Below, piece by piece: positions 53,661-64,000 of a stretch of DNA of 64,000 nt. Within the stretch, counting starts at the first letter, position 1. Each line of letters opens with the position of its first letter. Location of the stretch: positions 3,286,001 to 3,350,000 of the forward strand of contig NZ_CP087710.1 in assembly GCF_020991065.1 (NCBI RefSeq), in the 5' to 3' direction. Under the pieces are notes generated by a model. The model made no database searches, was not told the DNA's origin, and was given only the letters and a program-made list of their open reading frames with translations. A program made the position numbers and the translations under genes. This DNA comes from Nocardioides okcheonensis (GTDB lineage: Bacteria > Actinomycetota > Actinomycetes > Propionibacteriales > Nocardioidaceae).

Positions 53661-54493
53661 GGCTGCTCCGTGGGGTCGGTGAGGAGTCCGAGGGCGATCA
53701 GGTCGTCGCGCGGCTCGATGACCGAGCACGAGCCGAAGGAGGTCATCCAGCGGCGGGCCGACGACAGGTCGGTGGCGGCCAGCGCGGCGCCGTCGCGCTG
53801 CTCGAGCACGTCGGTCGCGTCGGCCACGGACCCACCGTCCCAGAGCAGCTGGGTCGCGGCCAGCAGGTTGAGGAAGCCGTGCGCGCCGCCGCCCTCGGGG
53901 TCGTGGCGTACGGCGCGGTGCAGGCCGGCGGTCGCCTTGAAGGGTGTCTCCCGGTCGAGCGCCGCGTCCACCCAGGTGGCGACCGTGGCGGCGTCGGGCA
54001 CGAGGTCGTGGTCGACGTTGCCCAGCCTGAGCTTGAGCCGGTGGCCGAGCGCGGCCACCTCGTCGGCGGCGGCCAGCCAGGCGGGGGTCGCGGGCCCGGG
54101 GACCTCGATGAACAGCGGTACGTCGATCTCCGCGGCGCGCGCGGCGGCGTCGACGCGGCGCACGTTGCCGACCAGGTCGTCGGGGTCGCGCAGCGCGATC
54201 TCCACCGCGGCGACGTCGAGGCCGAGGCGGGCCGCGGCACCGAGCGGTCCGGCGAGCTGTCCGGCGCCTCCGGTCACCACGACCGACAGCGGCGCCCCGA
54301 ACCCGCGGACCAGGGGCAGGTCGGTGTCGCGGAGCACGAAGGTGCCGACCAGGTCGGCCCACCACTCCCCGGCGCGGGCGGCGTGGGCCGCGGTCGCGTC
54401 GTGCAGCGGCGCGTCGCCGGGCGGGAAGATCGCGGCGTCGTCGACCAGGCCGCGCCAGGGGTCGGTCACGAGGGGTGCGGGATCGGGGGTCAC
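53657..54493 (-). CDS. uncharacterised protein of the homogentisate gene cluster
   Basis: 278 residues, not recognised. Likely an alpha/beta barrel: alternating strands and helices (PLSVVVTGGAGQLAGPLGAA, VAAVEIALRDPDDL, DVPLFIEVPGP, HRLKLRLGNVDHDLVPDAA, PFKATAGLHRAVRHDPEGG). The F-K-A-T-A-G-L-H-R-A-V segment and the following acidic residues look like an active-site region. Being the first cistron coupled to fahA and divergent from hmgA argues for a role in tyrosine degradation. Leaderless GTG 54493, 6 bases after TAGAGT. Confidence 0.7.
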   Translation of the reverse strand: MTPDPAPLVTDPWRGLVDDAAIFPPGDAPLHDATAAHAARAGEWWADLVGTFVLRDTDLPLVRGFGAPLSVVVTGGAGQLAGPLGAAARLGLDVAAVEIALRDPDDLVGNVRRVDAAARAAEIDVPLFIEVPGPATPAWLAAADEVAALGHRLKLRLGNVDHDLVPDAATVATWVDAALDRETPFKATAGLHRAVRHDPEGGGAHGFLNLLAATQLLWDGGSVADATDVLEQRDGAALAATDLSSARRWMTSFGSCSVIEPRDDLIALGLLTDPTEQP

Positions 54494-54499
54494 GGGGCT

Positions 54500-54550
54500 A
54501 CTCTAGCCACCAGATAGCGGACGGAAACGTCCGATGATCGGACGGACGGA
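54500..54550. promoter_or_regulatory. divergent control region of the homogentisate cluster
   Basis: Minus-strand TAGAGT (54505-54500) is the likely -10 for the 53657-54493 gene. A perfect dyad CGGACG-GAAA-CGTCCG (54518-54533) lies in the middle, and two direct CGGA steps (CGGACGGACGGA, 54539-54550) follow before hmgA. The region is 65 bases long in total and could house a shared operator. Confidence 0.5.
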
Positions 54551-54558
54551 GCGGATCC

Positions 54559-55794
54559 ATGGCCCACTACCGAGCACTCGGACGGCTGCCGCGGCAGCGT
54601 CACACCCAGCTGCGCGACGACGACGGCCACCTCTTCCGCGAGGAGCTGATGGGCGAGGAGGGCTTCTCCTCGGACTCCTCGCTGCTCTACCGCCGCGGCG
54701 TCCCGAGCGCGATCGTCGACAGCCAGGTCTGGGAGCTGCCCGACCAGTCGCGCACGCCCAACCACCCGCTCAAGCCCCGCCACCTCAAGCTGCACGACCT
54801 GCCCTTCCCGGGGGAGGGCCGCGGGTCGTGCCCGGTCGAGGGACGCCGGCTCGTGCTCGGCAACAACGACGTCCGGATCGCCTACGTCGTGACCGGCACC
54901 GAGGCGTCCCCGCTCTACCGCAACGCGATCGGCGACGAGTGCGTCTTCGTCGAGTCGGGCTCCGGCACCGTCGAGACCGTCTTCGGCGTGGTGCCCTACC
55001 GCGCCGGTGACTACGTCGTGGTGCCGCGCGCCACCGACCACCGCTGGGTTCCGGCCGAGCCGTCGCGGCTCTACGCGATCGAGGCCAACTCCCACATCCA
55101 CCCGCCCAAGCGCTACCTCTCCCGCTTCGGCCAGCTGCTCGAGCACGCTCCCTACTGCGAGCGCGACCTGCACGGGCCGAGCGAGACGTTCGAGGCGGAG
55201 GGCACCGACGTCGAGGTGCTGGTCAAGCACCGCACCAGCGCCGGCGTCGTCGGCACCCGGTTCACCTACGCCACGCACCCCTTCGACGTGGTCGGGTGGG
55301 ACGGCTGCCTCTACCCGTACACGTTCAACATCGAGGACTACATGCCGATCACCGGCAAGGTCCACCAGCCGCCGCCGGTCCACCAGGTCTTCGAGGGCTG
55401 GAACTTCGTGATCTGCAACTTCCTGCCCCGCAAGGTCGACTACCACGACCTCGCCATCCCGGTGCCGTACTACCACTCCAACGTCGACTCCGACGAGGTC
55501 ATGTTCTACGTCGGCGGCGACTACGAGGCCCGCAAGGGCTCCGGCATCGGCATCGGGTCGATCAGCCTGCACCCGGGCGGCCACGCCCACGGCCCGCAGC
55601 CGAGCGCGATCGAGGCGTCGCTGGGGGTGCAGTACTTCGAGGAGTCGGCCGTCATGGTCGACACCTTCGCCCCGCTCGAGCTCGGTGAGGGCGGCCGCGC
55701 GGTCGAGGACCCGGCCTACGCCTGGACCTGGGCGGGCCGCGGTCCCGACTCCGCCGGCGGCGACGGCGGGCCGGCGGTCTACAGCAACTCCTGA
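54559..55794 (+). CDS. hmgA: homogentisate 1,2-dioxygenase
   Basis: Fe(II) ring-cleaving dioxygenase, 411 residues, that converts homogentisate to maleylacetoacetate. Metal region: YYHSNVDSDEVMFYVGG (histidine and glutamate ligands, about 310-326) and SLHPGGHAHGPQPSAIEAS (about 336-354). N-terminal RRGVPSAIVDSQVWELPD is also typical. ATG 54559 has GGAGCGGAT upstream. It is divergent from the fahA pair; maleylacetoacetate isomerase is not in the window. Confidence 0.95.
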   Translation: MAHYRALGRLPRQRHTQLRDDDGHLFREELMGEEGFSSDSSLLYRRGVPSAIVDSQVWELPDQSRTPNHPLKPRHLKLHDLPFPGEGRGSCPVEGRRLVLGNNDVRIAYVVTGTEASPLYRNAIGDECVFVESGSGTVETVFGVVPYRAGDYVVVPRATDHRWVPAEPSRLYAIEANSHIHPPKRYLSRFGQLLEHAPYCERDLHGPSETFEAEGTDVEVLVKHRTSAGVVGTRFTYATHPFDVVGWDGCLYPYTFNIEDYMPITGKVHQPPPVHQVFEGWNFVICNFLPRKVDYHDLAIPVPYYHSNVDSDEVMFYVGGDYEARKGSGIGIGSISLHPGGHAHGPQPSAIEASLGVQYFEESAVMVDTFAPLELGEGGRAVEDPAYAWTWAGRGPDSAGGDGGPAVYSNS

Positions 55795-55832
55795 CCCTCC
55801 CCGCGGGCGTTCCCGCCCCTTCGGGTGGTCAC

Positions 55833-55838
55833 TAGCGT
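55833..55838 (+). promoter_or_regulatory. -10 box, leaderless start of zwf
   Basis: TAGCGT ending 7 bases before ATG 55846, without a ribosome site. Confidence 0.5.
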
Positions 55839-55845
55839 CGACGGC

Positions 55846-57259
55846 ATGACGACCTCCGGCGCCACGCTGCCTCCGTACGTCTTCCTCCTCTTCGGTGCAC
55901 GGGGCGACCTGGCCGCACGCAAGCTCTTCCCCGGCCTCTACCGGCTCGCGGCCGCCGGACGACTGCCCGACGACTACGCCGTGATCGGCAGCGGGCGGCA
56001 CTCGCCCGGCAGCGACGACGACTTCCGCGACGAGGTCCGCGACGGGCTGCGCGAGAGCGTCGACGACCTCGACGACGACCTGGTGCGCGACCTGCTCGGG
56101 CGGGTCACCTTCCGCACCTCCGACGCCGACGACGGCTCCGACCTCGCCGACCACGTGCGCGAGGTCGAGGAGTCGCTGGGGGGCGACGGCGAGGTGAGCC
56201 GGCTCGTCTACCTCTCCGTCCCGCCGACCGCGATGTCCGGGATGGTCGCCATGCTCGGCCGCGAGGGCCTCGCCGAGCGGGCGCGGCTGGTCATCGAGAA
56301 GCCGTTCGGCCTCGACCTCGAGTCGTTCGAGGAGCTCGACCACGACGTCCACGAGGTCTTCGACGAGGAGCAGGTCTTCCGCATCGACCACTTCCTCGGC
56401 AAGGAGGCCGTGCAGAACCTGCTCGCGCTGCGCTTCGCCAACGCCCTCTTCGAGCCGGCCTGGGACCGGCGCAGCATCGCCTCGGTGCAGGTCGACGTCC
56501 CCGAGACGCTGGCGATGGAGGGCCGCGGCTCGTTCTACGAGTCGACCGGCGCCCTGCGCGACATGGTGTCCACCCACCTGTTCCAGATCCTCGGCGCGGT
56601 CGCGCTGGAGGACCCGGGGGAGTGGTCCGCCGCCGCGGTGCGGCGGGCGCGCGCCGCGGTCTTCCGGGACGTACGCCCCCTCGACCCGTCGCGCGTCGTG
56701 CTCGGGCAGTACGACGGCTACCGCGAGGAGGACGACGTCGACGAGGACTCCGACGTGGAGACCTTCGTCGCGCTGGAGGCGTTCGTCGACAACGACCGCT
56801 GGCGGGACGTGCCGTTCCTGATGCGCACCGGGAAGGCGATGGCCGAGACCCGGCGCACGGTGACGCTGCGTTTCCGCCAGCCCGACTCGACCGTGTTCGC
56901 CCCCGTGCCCGCGGTCGACGAGCTGGTGCTCGAGCTGACCGACGAGGCGCAGGTGCACGTCGACCTGCTCGGCAAGCGGCCCGGGCCCGAGATGGACCTC
57001 GCGCCCGCGACGATGCGCCTCGACCTCGGCGAGGAGCTGCCCGACGACGACCCGCTGGAGGCCTACGAGCGGCTGCTGCTCGACGTGATGGAGGGCGACC
57101 ACACGCTCTTCGCCCACGCCGACGAGACCCGGCGGCTGTGGGAGGTCTGCCAGCCGGTCCTCGACGACCGCCCGGACCCGCTGCCGTACGACCAGGGGTC
57201 GTGGGGGCCGCGCGAGGCGCTCGACCTGCCGCAGGGCGGGTGGCGGCTCGGGGGCGAGG

Positions 57260-57267
<8 letters not shown>
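55846..57267 (+). CDS. zwf: glucose-6-phosphate dehydrogenase
   Basis: Oxidises glucose-6-phosphate with NADP to 6-phosphogluconolactone; 473 residues. The dinucleotide site reads [19 protein letters not shown] (about 16-34), and the substrate site [19 protein letters not shown] (about 178-196) has phenylalanine for the usual tyrosine. The residue after GA is arginine where many G6PDHs have serine or threonine. An acidic insert [11 protein letters not shown] is present. The ATG is leaderless; an in-frame GTG at 55825 precedes the -10 box and is rejected. It overlaps the GH15 gene by eight bases. Confidence 0.9.
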
Positions 57268-59094
<1,827 letters not shown>

Positions 59095-59098
<4 letters not shown>

Positions 59099-60318
59099 CC
59101 TCGCCGACCGACACCGTCCCGCAGGATCGCTCCCTCCGGGTCGCGATCGGCATCCCGCTGGTGCTGGCGATGCTGTCGATGATCGGCCCGTTCAGCATCG
59201 ACACGCCGTTCCCGGCGTTCACCTCGATGGGCCGTGCGCTCGACGCCTCGACCGGCCAGCTCCAGCTCGTCGTCACCGCCTACATGCTCGCCTTCGCGGC
59301 GATGAGCATCTTCCACGGGCCGCTGTCCGACGCCGTCGGCCGGCGCCCGGTCATCCTGGGCTCGCTCGGGGTCTACGCCGTCGCGTCGGTCGCCTGCGCG
59401 TTCGCCACCTCCCTCGAGCTGCTGCTGCTCGGGCGGGTCGTGCAGGGCCTGGCCGCCGGCGGTTCGACGATCGTGAGCCGTACCGTGATCCGCGACCTGT
59501 TCGAGGGCCGCGAGGCGCAGCGGATGATGAGCCAGGTCGCGGTGATCTTCGGCGTCGCGCCCGCGATCGCCCCGGTCGTCGGCGGGCTGCTGGTCCAGGT
59601 CGGTCCGTGGCAGACCGTGTTCTGGGCGATGGCCGTGCTCGCGCTGGTGCTGGTGGCGGCCTGCGCCCTGCTGCTGCCGGAGAGCCACCCGCCGGAGCGG
59701 CGTACGCCCCTGCGCGTCGGCGCGGTCCTCGGCGGGCTCGCCGCCGTGGTCCGGGTGCCGGCGTTCCACCGGATGGCCTGGGCCGGCACCTTCGTGTTCG
59801 GCGCGCAGTTCCTCTACATCGGCGGCGCCTCGATCTTCGTCGTGGACCTGCTCGGCGAGGGCGAGCTCGACTTCTGGAAGCTGTTCGTGCCGATGATCGG
59901 CGCGATGGTCGTCGGCTCGATCGGCAGCGGCCGCTACGGCCGGCTGGTCTCCAGCAGCCGGCTCGTGTCGATCGGCTACGCCGTCAGCACGGCCGGTGCC
60001 CTGCTCGGGGTGGCGGTCGCGCTCACGCCGGCCGGCGAGGTGCTGCCGTGGGCGGTCGTCGGGGTGTCGCTGATCGCCTTCGGCAACGGTCTGGCCTACC
60101 CCAACATCCAGCTCCTGATGCTCGACCTGGTGCCGACCCGGCGCGGCGCGGTGATGTCGGCGGCGTCCTTCGTGACCCTCGTCTTCAACGCGGCCAGCGC
60201 GGCGCTGCTCGCGCCCTACGCCGGCCGCTCCGTCCTCGGCTTCGCCGTGGCCGCCGCGGTCTGCGTGGTGCTGGGCTGGGCCTGCTGGCGCTCGCACCAG
60301 CGCGCCTCCCGCGCCTGA
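59095..60318 (+). CDS. Bcr/CflA-type multidrug MFS exporter
   Basis: 407 residues, twelve helices. Signatures: IGPFSIDTPFPAF in helix 1, the loop motif GPLSDAVGRRPVILGSLGVY (about 63-82), RVVQGLAAGGSTIVSRTVIRD and the motif-C-like GVAPAIAPVVGGLL (about 143-156). Such proteins expel drugs and small metabolites such as cysteine or bicyclomycin. GTG 59095 overlaps the GH15 stop (GTGA); a TAGCCT 6 bases upstream, inside the GH15 coding region, could also act as its own -10. Confidence 0.87.
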
Positions 60319-60334
60319 GCCCGCCACTGCCCGA

Positions 60335-60384
60335 GCGGTGCGTGAGGGGGATTCCCCGTTCGGGAAACCCGCCTCACGCACCGC
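60335..60384. terminator. long bidirectional hairpin
   Basis: 13-base outer arms (60335-60347 and 60372-60384) enclose a continued stem (GGG/CCC, an A-A mismatch, TTCCC/GGGAA) and a small CGTTC loop. It is placed between convergent genes (MFS stop 60318; channel gene stop 60415), so it probably ends both transcripts. Confidence 0.85.
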
Positions 60385-60414
60385 CACGGGTGCGGCGACG
60401 AGGGCGTCAGCGCA

Positions 60415-61164
60415 TCAGTACTGCGCGTCCTGCTCGACGCGGGCCCGGGCCTGCTGGGCCTGCTCGGTCACGCTCGGCGCGGCGGCCGCGTGCTGCTTGA
60501 TGCGCGGGGCCTCCTCCTCGGCCTTGGTGAGGTAGCCCTCCCAGCGCTGCTGCATGGGACGGACCAGGCCGCCGCCGACGCCGACGATGATCACGCCGGC
60601 GACCGTGGCGAGGATCGCGACCAGGACGGGGGTGGTGACGGTGGTGGCGACGCCGACCTGGTTGAGCGCGGCGACGATGCCGAGGAACAGGATGAAGATC
60701 GACGCGACGTTGGCGACCGTGCGGCCGTAGGACAGGCCGCCGAGGGTGCCCTCGACGAGGGTCTTGACCGCGGCCGCGATGGCCGAGGCGACGACGATGA
60801 TGATGATCGCCACGATCAGGCTCGGGAGGAACAGGATGACGCGCTCGATCAGGTCGCTGATCGGGTTCGGGCCGAAGACGCCGAAGGCGAGCTGCAGCAC
60901 GAAGAGCATGAGCGTGTAGTAGATGAGCTTGGCGACCACGTCGCTGGCGTCCATCTTCGAGTTGGCCAGCGCCTTCTTCACGCCGCCGCGCTCGACGGCG
61001 CGGTCGAAGCCGACGCGCTCGAGCACCGCGTCCAGCGCCTTGGCGATGCCCTTGGCGACGAGCAGTCCGACGATGAGGACGATCAGGAACAGCAGCAGCT
61101 TCGGCACGAAGTCAGAGATGACGGCGATGCCGTCGCTGACGCCGTCCTCGAGGGTGTCTTGCAT
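60415..61164 (-). CDS. MscS-like membrane protein with conserved TM_helix repeats
   Basis: 249 residues. N-terminal helix about 18-42 (PKLLLFLIVLIVGLLVAKGI) followed by the short amphipathic DAVLERVGFDRAVERG, then further helices about 78-97, 105-135 and 150-195. The repeated L-x2-I/V-G helix-plus-connector pattern (VGRTVAN-type SYGRTVANVASIFILF) is that of the TM_helix family, related to mechanosensitive-channel pore regions; no C-terminal MscS beta domain is present. A hydrophilic tail from about 205 (QRWEGYLTKAEEEAPRI) is helical. ATG 61164 follows AGGAAGG. It is divergent from a TetR regulator, with a palindromic operator between. Confidence 0.75.
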   Translation of the reverse strand: MQDTLEDGVSDGIAVISDFVPKLLLFLIVLIVGLLVAKGIAKALDAVLERVGFDRAVERGGVKKALANSKMDASDVVAKLIYYTLMLFVLQLAFGVFGPNPISDLIERVILFLPSLIVAIIIIVVASAIAAAVKTLVEGTLGGLSYGRTVANVASIFILFLGIVAALNQVGVATTVTTPVLVAILATVAGVIIVGVGGGLVRPMQQRWEGYLTKAEEEAPRIKQHAAAAPSVTEQAQQARARVEQDAQY

Positions 61165-61208
61165 GGTGGGGCCTTCCTAGGCGGGGCGGGCGAGGTGCGC
61201 GCCCGTCG

Positions 61209-61223
61209 GTTTACGTTGTAAAC
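61209..61223. promoter_or_regulatory. TetR-type operator GTTTAC-GTT-GTAAAC
   Basis: A perfect 6-3-6 dyad, AT-rich in a GC-rich background, 45 bases before the MscS-like gene and 125 before the TetR gene. Fifteen-base palindromes of this kind are typical TetR-family operators. The -10 of the tetR gene is likely TACAGT (61294-61299). Confidence 0.6.
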
Positions 61224-61347
61224 AGACCACGGCCGCTCCCTGCGCGGCAACCTCCGCCGCTCCCAGGGGTGAGGTCGGTGCCCCGCGTCTGGCTACAGTC
61301 GGGAGCACCGCGCGCCCCACCGGGGCGGCCCTGCCGCGAGGAGAGGG

Positions 61348-62097
61348 ATGACGTCCGCCGACCGTCCCGGAGGCCCGGGGGACCCCGACCTGGCCGCGAT
61401 CGCGGGCGACCCGCTGCCGTCCGAGCGGCAGCCGCTGTCCACCGAGCGGATCGTCGACGCCGCGGTCGCGTTCATCGACGAGCACGGCCTGCCGGGCCTG
61501 ACGATGCGTCGCCTCGGGACCGAGCTGGGCGTCGAGGCGATGGCGCTCTACCGCTACGTCCCCGGCAAGGAGGACCTGCTCGACGCCGTCGTGGACCGGA
61601 TGATCGCCCGCATGCGCGCCGACGCCGACGTCCTCGACGAGCCGCGCGACGGCTGGCAGGACTTCCTGGTGCGGCTCGCGCACGGCGTCCGGCGGATCGC
61701 CCTGGAGCACCCGAAGGCGTTCCCGCTGGTCGCCTCACGACCGCCGGAGGCCCCGTGGCTGCGGCCGCCGCTGCGCAGCCTCGACTGGGTCGAGGTCTTC
61801 CTCACCGGCCTCCTGTCGGAGGGGTTCACCGACGAGGCCGCGGTCGCCGCCTACCGCGCCTACACCAGCTTCCTGCTCGGCCACCTGCTCCTCGAGGTCG
61901 CCAACCACGGCGCCGACGTGGGCCCGCTCGACGTGCTGGACGACGAGCAGGGCACCCCCGAAGGCCTCGACGCGTACCCGACGGTCCAGCGGCTGCGTGC
62001 CGCGCTGTCCCAGGACCGGGCCGCGGTCGAGTTCGAGGAGAGCCTGGAGGGCCTGCTCGACCGGATGACGCTGCTGCGCAACGAGCACCTGGCCTGA
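61348..62097 (+). CDS. TetR family transcriptional regulator (TetR_C type)
   Basis: 249 residues. After a disordered N-terminal stretch of about 28 residues, the helix-turn-helix lies at about 31-75: RIVDAAVAFIDEHGLPGLTM, RRLGTELGVEAMALYRYVPG, KEDLLDAVVDRM. The C-terminal ligand domain has the TetR_C pattern (PPEAPWLRPPLRSLDWVEVF, AYTSFLLGHLLLEVANH). It probably represses itself and the divergent channel gene through the 61209-61223 dyad; the ABC exporter gene converges on it 6 bases away. Ligand unknown. ATG 61348 has GAGGAGAGG upstream. Confidence 0.88.
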   Translation: MTSADRPGGPGDPDLAAIAGDPLPSERQPLSTERIVDAAVAFIDEHGLPGLTMRRLGTELGVEAMALYRYVPGKEDLLDAVVDRMIARMRADADVLDEPRDGWQDFLVRLAHGVRRIALEHPKAFPLVASRPPEAPWLRPPLRSLDWVEVFLTGLLSEGFTDEAAVAAYRAYTSFLLGHLLLEVANHGADVGPLDVLDDEQGTPEGLDAYPTVQRLRAALSQDRAAVEFEESLEGLLDRMTLLRNEHLA

Positions 62098-62103
62098 ACG
62101 CGG

Positions 62104-64000
62104 CTACGAGGTCCAGGCGCGCCAGAGCCCGGCGTACTCGCCGTCGAGGTCGATCAGCTCGTGGTGGCTGCCGAGCTCGACGATCCGCCCGTCGATCACC
62201 ACCGCGATCCGGTCGGCGTCGTGGGCGGTGTGCAGCCGGTGCGCGATCGCGACGACCGTACGTCCCTCGAGCAGGCTGTTCATCGAGCCCTCGAGGGTGC
62301 GCGCGGTGCGCGGGTCGATCAGCGAGGTCGCCTCGTCCAGCACGAGGGTGTGCGGGTCGGCGATGATCAGCCGGGCGAGCGCGACCTGCTGGGCCTGCGC
62401 GGGGGTGAGCGCCTGGCGGCCCGAGCCGATGGTGGTGTCGAGGCCGTCGGGCAGCCGCTCGACCCAGCCGAGCGCACCGACGGCGCGCAGCGCCTCGCGC
62501 ACGGCGTCGTCGGAGGAGTCCTCGCGCGCCAGCACGACGTTGTCGCGCACGGTGCCGATGAAGACGTGGTGCTCCTGGGTCACCAGCGCGACCTCGGTGC
62601 GCAGCACCTCGAGCGGCAGGTCGACGAGGTCGACGCCGCCGACCCGGGCCGTCCCGGTGCGGGGGCGGTTGATGCCGGCGAGGAGGCGACCGAGCGTCGA
62701 CTTGCCCGAGCCGCTCGGCCCGACCACCGCGAGCCGCTCGCCGGTGCGCAGGCGCAGGTCGACGCCGTGCAGCACGTCGTGGCCCTCGCGGTAGGCGAAG
62801 CGCAGGTCCTCGCCGACCAGCTCGACGCCGTCGGGGAGCCGGTCGCCGGGCTCGCGGTCCGGCGGGACCTCGGCGATGCCGAGCAGGCGGCTGGTCGACG
62901 CCGCGCCGACCTGCAACCGGTCGACCTCGCCGATCACGGCGTCGAGCGGCTCGCCCAGCGCGACGACGTAGAGCATCGCTGCGGTGATCTGGCCGAGGTC
63001 GACCCAGCCCTGGGAGTAGCCCCACGCGCCGACGACGAGCGTCACCACCTGCGGCACCTGGAAGGCGCCGTTGAGCGCGGCGAAGAGCACGTTGCGCAGC
63101 GTCATGCCGTAGCGCTCGGCCTGGGCCGAGACCTCGATGTCGTCGCTGCCGGCGCGCACCCGCGCGCCCGAGAGGCCGAGCGCCTCGACGGTGCGCGCGC
63201 CCTCGACCGTCTCGGTGAGGGTGGTGTTGATCCGCGAGTACGTCGCGCCCTCGGTGATGTACGCCTTCGGCGCGCGCCGGAGGTAGGTGCGGACCGCGGG
63301 GGTGCAGAGCGCGAAGACGACGAGCGCCGGCACCGCGAGCACCAGCGAGTTGAGCAGCATCGCCACGACCGACAGCACGACCGTGAGCAGCGAGATCAGC
63401 AGCCGCGGCACGCCCCACTGCACCGAGCGGGCCATGGTGCCGACGTCGCGGGTGACGCGGGTGACCAGGTCGCCGGTGCTGGCGCCCTCGACCCGGCCGA
63501 CGGGCAGCCGCAGGATCGTGCGCACGACGTACTCGCGCGCGGAGGCGAGCAGGTCCTGGCCGAAGTGGGTGGAGGTCCGCTGGGCGCCGAAGGTGAAGAG
63601 CGCCTGCAGCACCACGACGCCGACGACGGTGAGCGCGAGCGCGTCCAGTCCCTCGACGGCGTCGCCCTGCTCGACCCGGTTGACCAGGGCGCCGAGCAGC
63701 CGCGGGACGACCAGCGCCGACCCGGCCGCGAGGGCGTTGAGCAGCACGAGCAGCGCGAAGGACCGCTTCTTGCTGCGCACCAGGTCGGCGAAGAAGTGCA
63801 GCACGGCGCGGTTGCCCGAGACCGGCCAGCCGCGCACCGGGTTGCGGGACGCGGCATAGACGTCCTCGGCCCGCTGACGGCGCAGGTCGTGGCGCTGCCA
63901 CAGCGCGTGGTGCCGCTCGCGGACGGTGCCGCCGGTCGGCGGGCGCAGCGCGTCGGGGACCACGGGCGGGTCGTCGGTGCGGTCACGCCAGGTCTCGGCG
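62104..64000 (-). CDS. ABC exporter half-transporter (permease-ATPase fusion), probably open at the 5' end
   Basis: Type IV (MDR) ABC exporter, at least 619 residues. Six helices from about 65 to 350 (start-based numbering from GTG 63963). ATPase: Walker A VGPSGSGKSTLG, Walker B LVLDEATSLID, switch AIAHRLHT. The signature region reads ALTPAQAQQVALARL instead of LSGGQ, a variant seen in one half of heterodimeric exporters. The frame stays open upstream of GTG 63963 to the window edge (TWRDRTDDPP), and that peptide looks coding, so the true start probably lies outside. The partner half is not in the window. Confidence 0.85.
   Translation of the reverse strand, partial: AETWRDRTDDPPVVPDALRPPTGGTVRERHHALWQRHDLRRQRAEDVYAASRNPVRGWPVSGNRAVLHFFADLVRSKKRSFALLVLLNALAAGSALVVPRLLGALVNRVEQGDAVEGLDALALTVVGVVVLQALFTFGAQRTSTHFGQDLLASAREYVVRTILRLPVGRVEGASTGDLVTRVTRDVGTMARSVQWGVPRLLISLLTVVLSVVAMLLNSLVLAVPALVVFALCTPAVRTYLRRAPKAYITEGATYSRINTTLTETVEGARTVEALGLSGARVRAGSDDIEVSAQAERYGMTLRNVLFAALNGAFQVPQVVTLVVGAWGYSQGWVDLGQITAAMLYVVALGEPLDAVIGEVDRLQVGAASTSRLLGIAEVPPDREPGDRLPDGVELVGEDLRFAYREGHDVLHGVDLRLRTGERLAVVGPSGSGKSTLGRLLAGINRPRTGTARVGGVDLVDLPLEVLRTEVALVTQEHHVFIGTVRDNVVLAREDSSDDAVREALRAVGALGWVERLPDGLDTTIGSGRQALTPAQAQQVALARLIIADPHTLVLDEATSLIDPRTARTLEGSMNSLLEGRTVVAIAHRLHTAHDADRIAVVIDGRIVELGSHHELIDLDGEYAGLWRAWTS

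Overview
The window reads as a chromosomal segment of a high-GC actinobacterium, most likely a Nocardioides-like member of the Nocardioidaceae (inference). The reasons are very high third-position GC, frequent GTG starts, four-base ATGA/GTGA gene overlaps, a complete 14-gene nuo operon with actinobacterial-style tails, a classical (isochorismate) menaquinone pathway, a KorAB 2-oxoglutarate:ferredoxin oxidoreductase and an REP13E12-type DUF222/HNH gene. I see no rRNA, CRISPR array, prophage or insertion sequence. The one RNA gene found is tRNA-Tyr.

Layout. 1-2862 (minus strand): partial MFS transporter, ECF sigma factor preceded by a single-pass membrane protein, and two small DUF proteins. 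2896-6463: menE-menC-menD in overlapping frames, closed by a hairpin that contains the menD stop. 6521-9808: secreted GH16 hydrolase, metallo-beta-lactamase-fold protein and menF. 9930-12962: two tandem, catalytically degenerate ANL (acyl-CoA-synthetase-like) proteins followed by a Roadblock/LC7-like small protein; this is the best candidate for an undescribed system. 12979-15709: L,D-transpeptidase, menG and a duplicated YcxB-like membrane protein. 15880-32391: nuoA-N plus a polyprenyl diphosphate synthase translationally coupled to nuoN. 32406-38593: accessory stretch with GNATs, a P-loop kinase, orphan proteins, the repeat-bearing HNH gene, RarD and a small secreted protein. 38624-41685: korB/korA (minus). 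41877-45608: sulfate ABC transporter with a hairpin leader. 45668-47013: a CarH-like B12 photoreceptor module without a DNA-binding domain, yajQ and tRNA-Tyr. 47109-50645: AGE-family epimerase, PfkB sugar kinase and MFS. 50787-52405: histidine phosphatase and metallophosphoesterase. 52428-55794: tyrosine catabolism (fumarylacetoacetase, an unknown partner and homogentisate dioxygenase) with a divergent operator. 55846-60318: zwf, GH15 hydrolase and Bcr/CflA exporter. 60415-64000: MscS-like channel, TetR regulator with a palindromic operator, and a partial ABC exporter.

How it fits together. Much of the left half builds or uses menaquinone: MenF/D/C/E make the ring, the polyprenyl synthase makes the tail, MenG methylates it and NDH-1 reduces it; KorAB feeds reduced ferredoxin from the TCA cycle. 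menB, menA and menH are not in the window. No stretch over 300 bases lacks a gene. Many operon-leading genes have a TANNNT box 6-8 nt before the start codon and no Shine-Dalgarno, which points to leaderless transcription, while others carry strong GGAGG-type sites.
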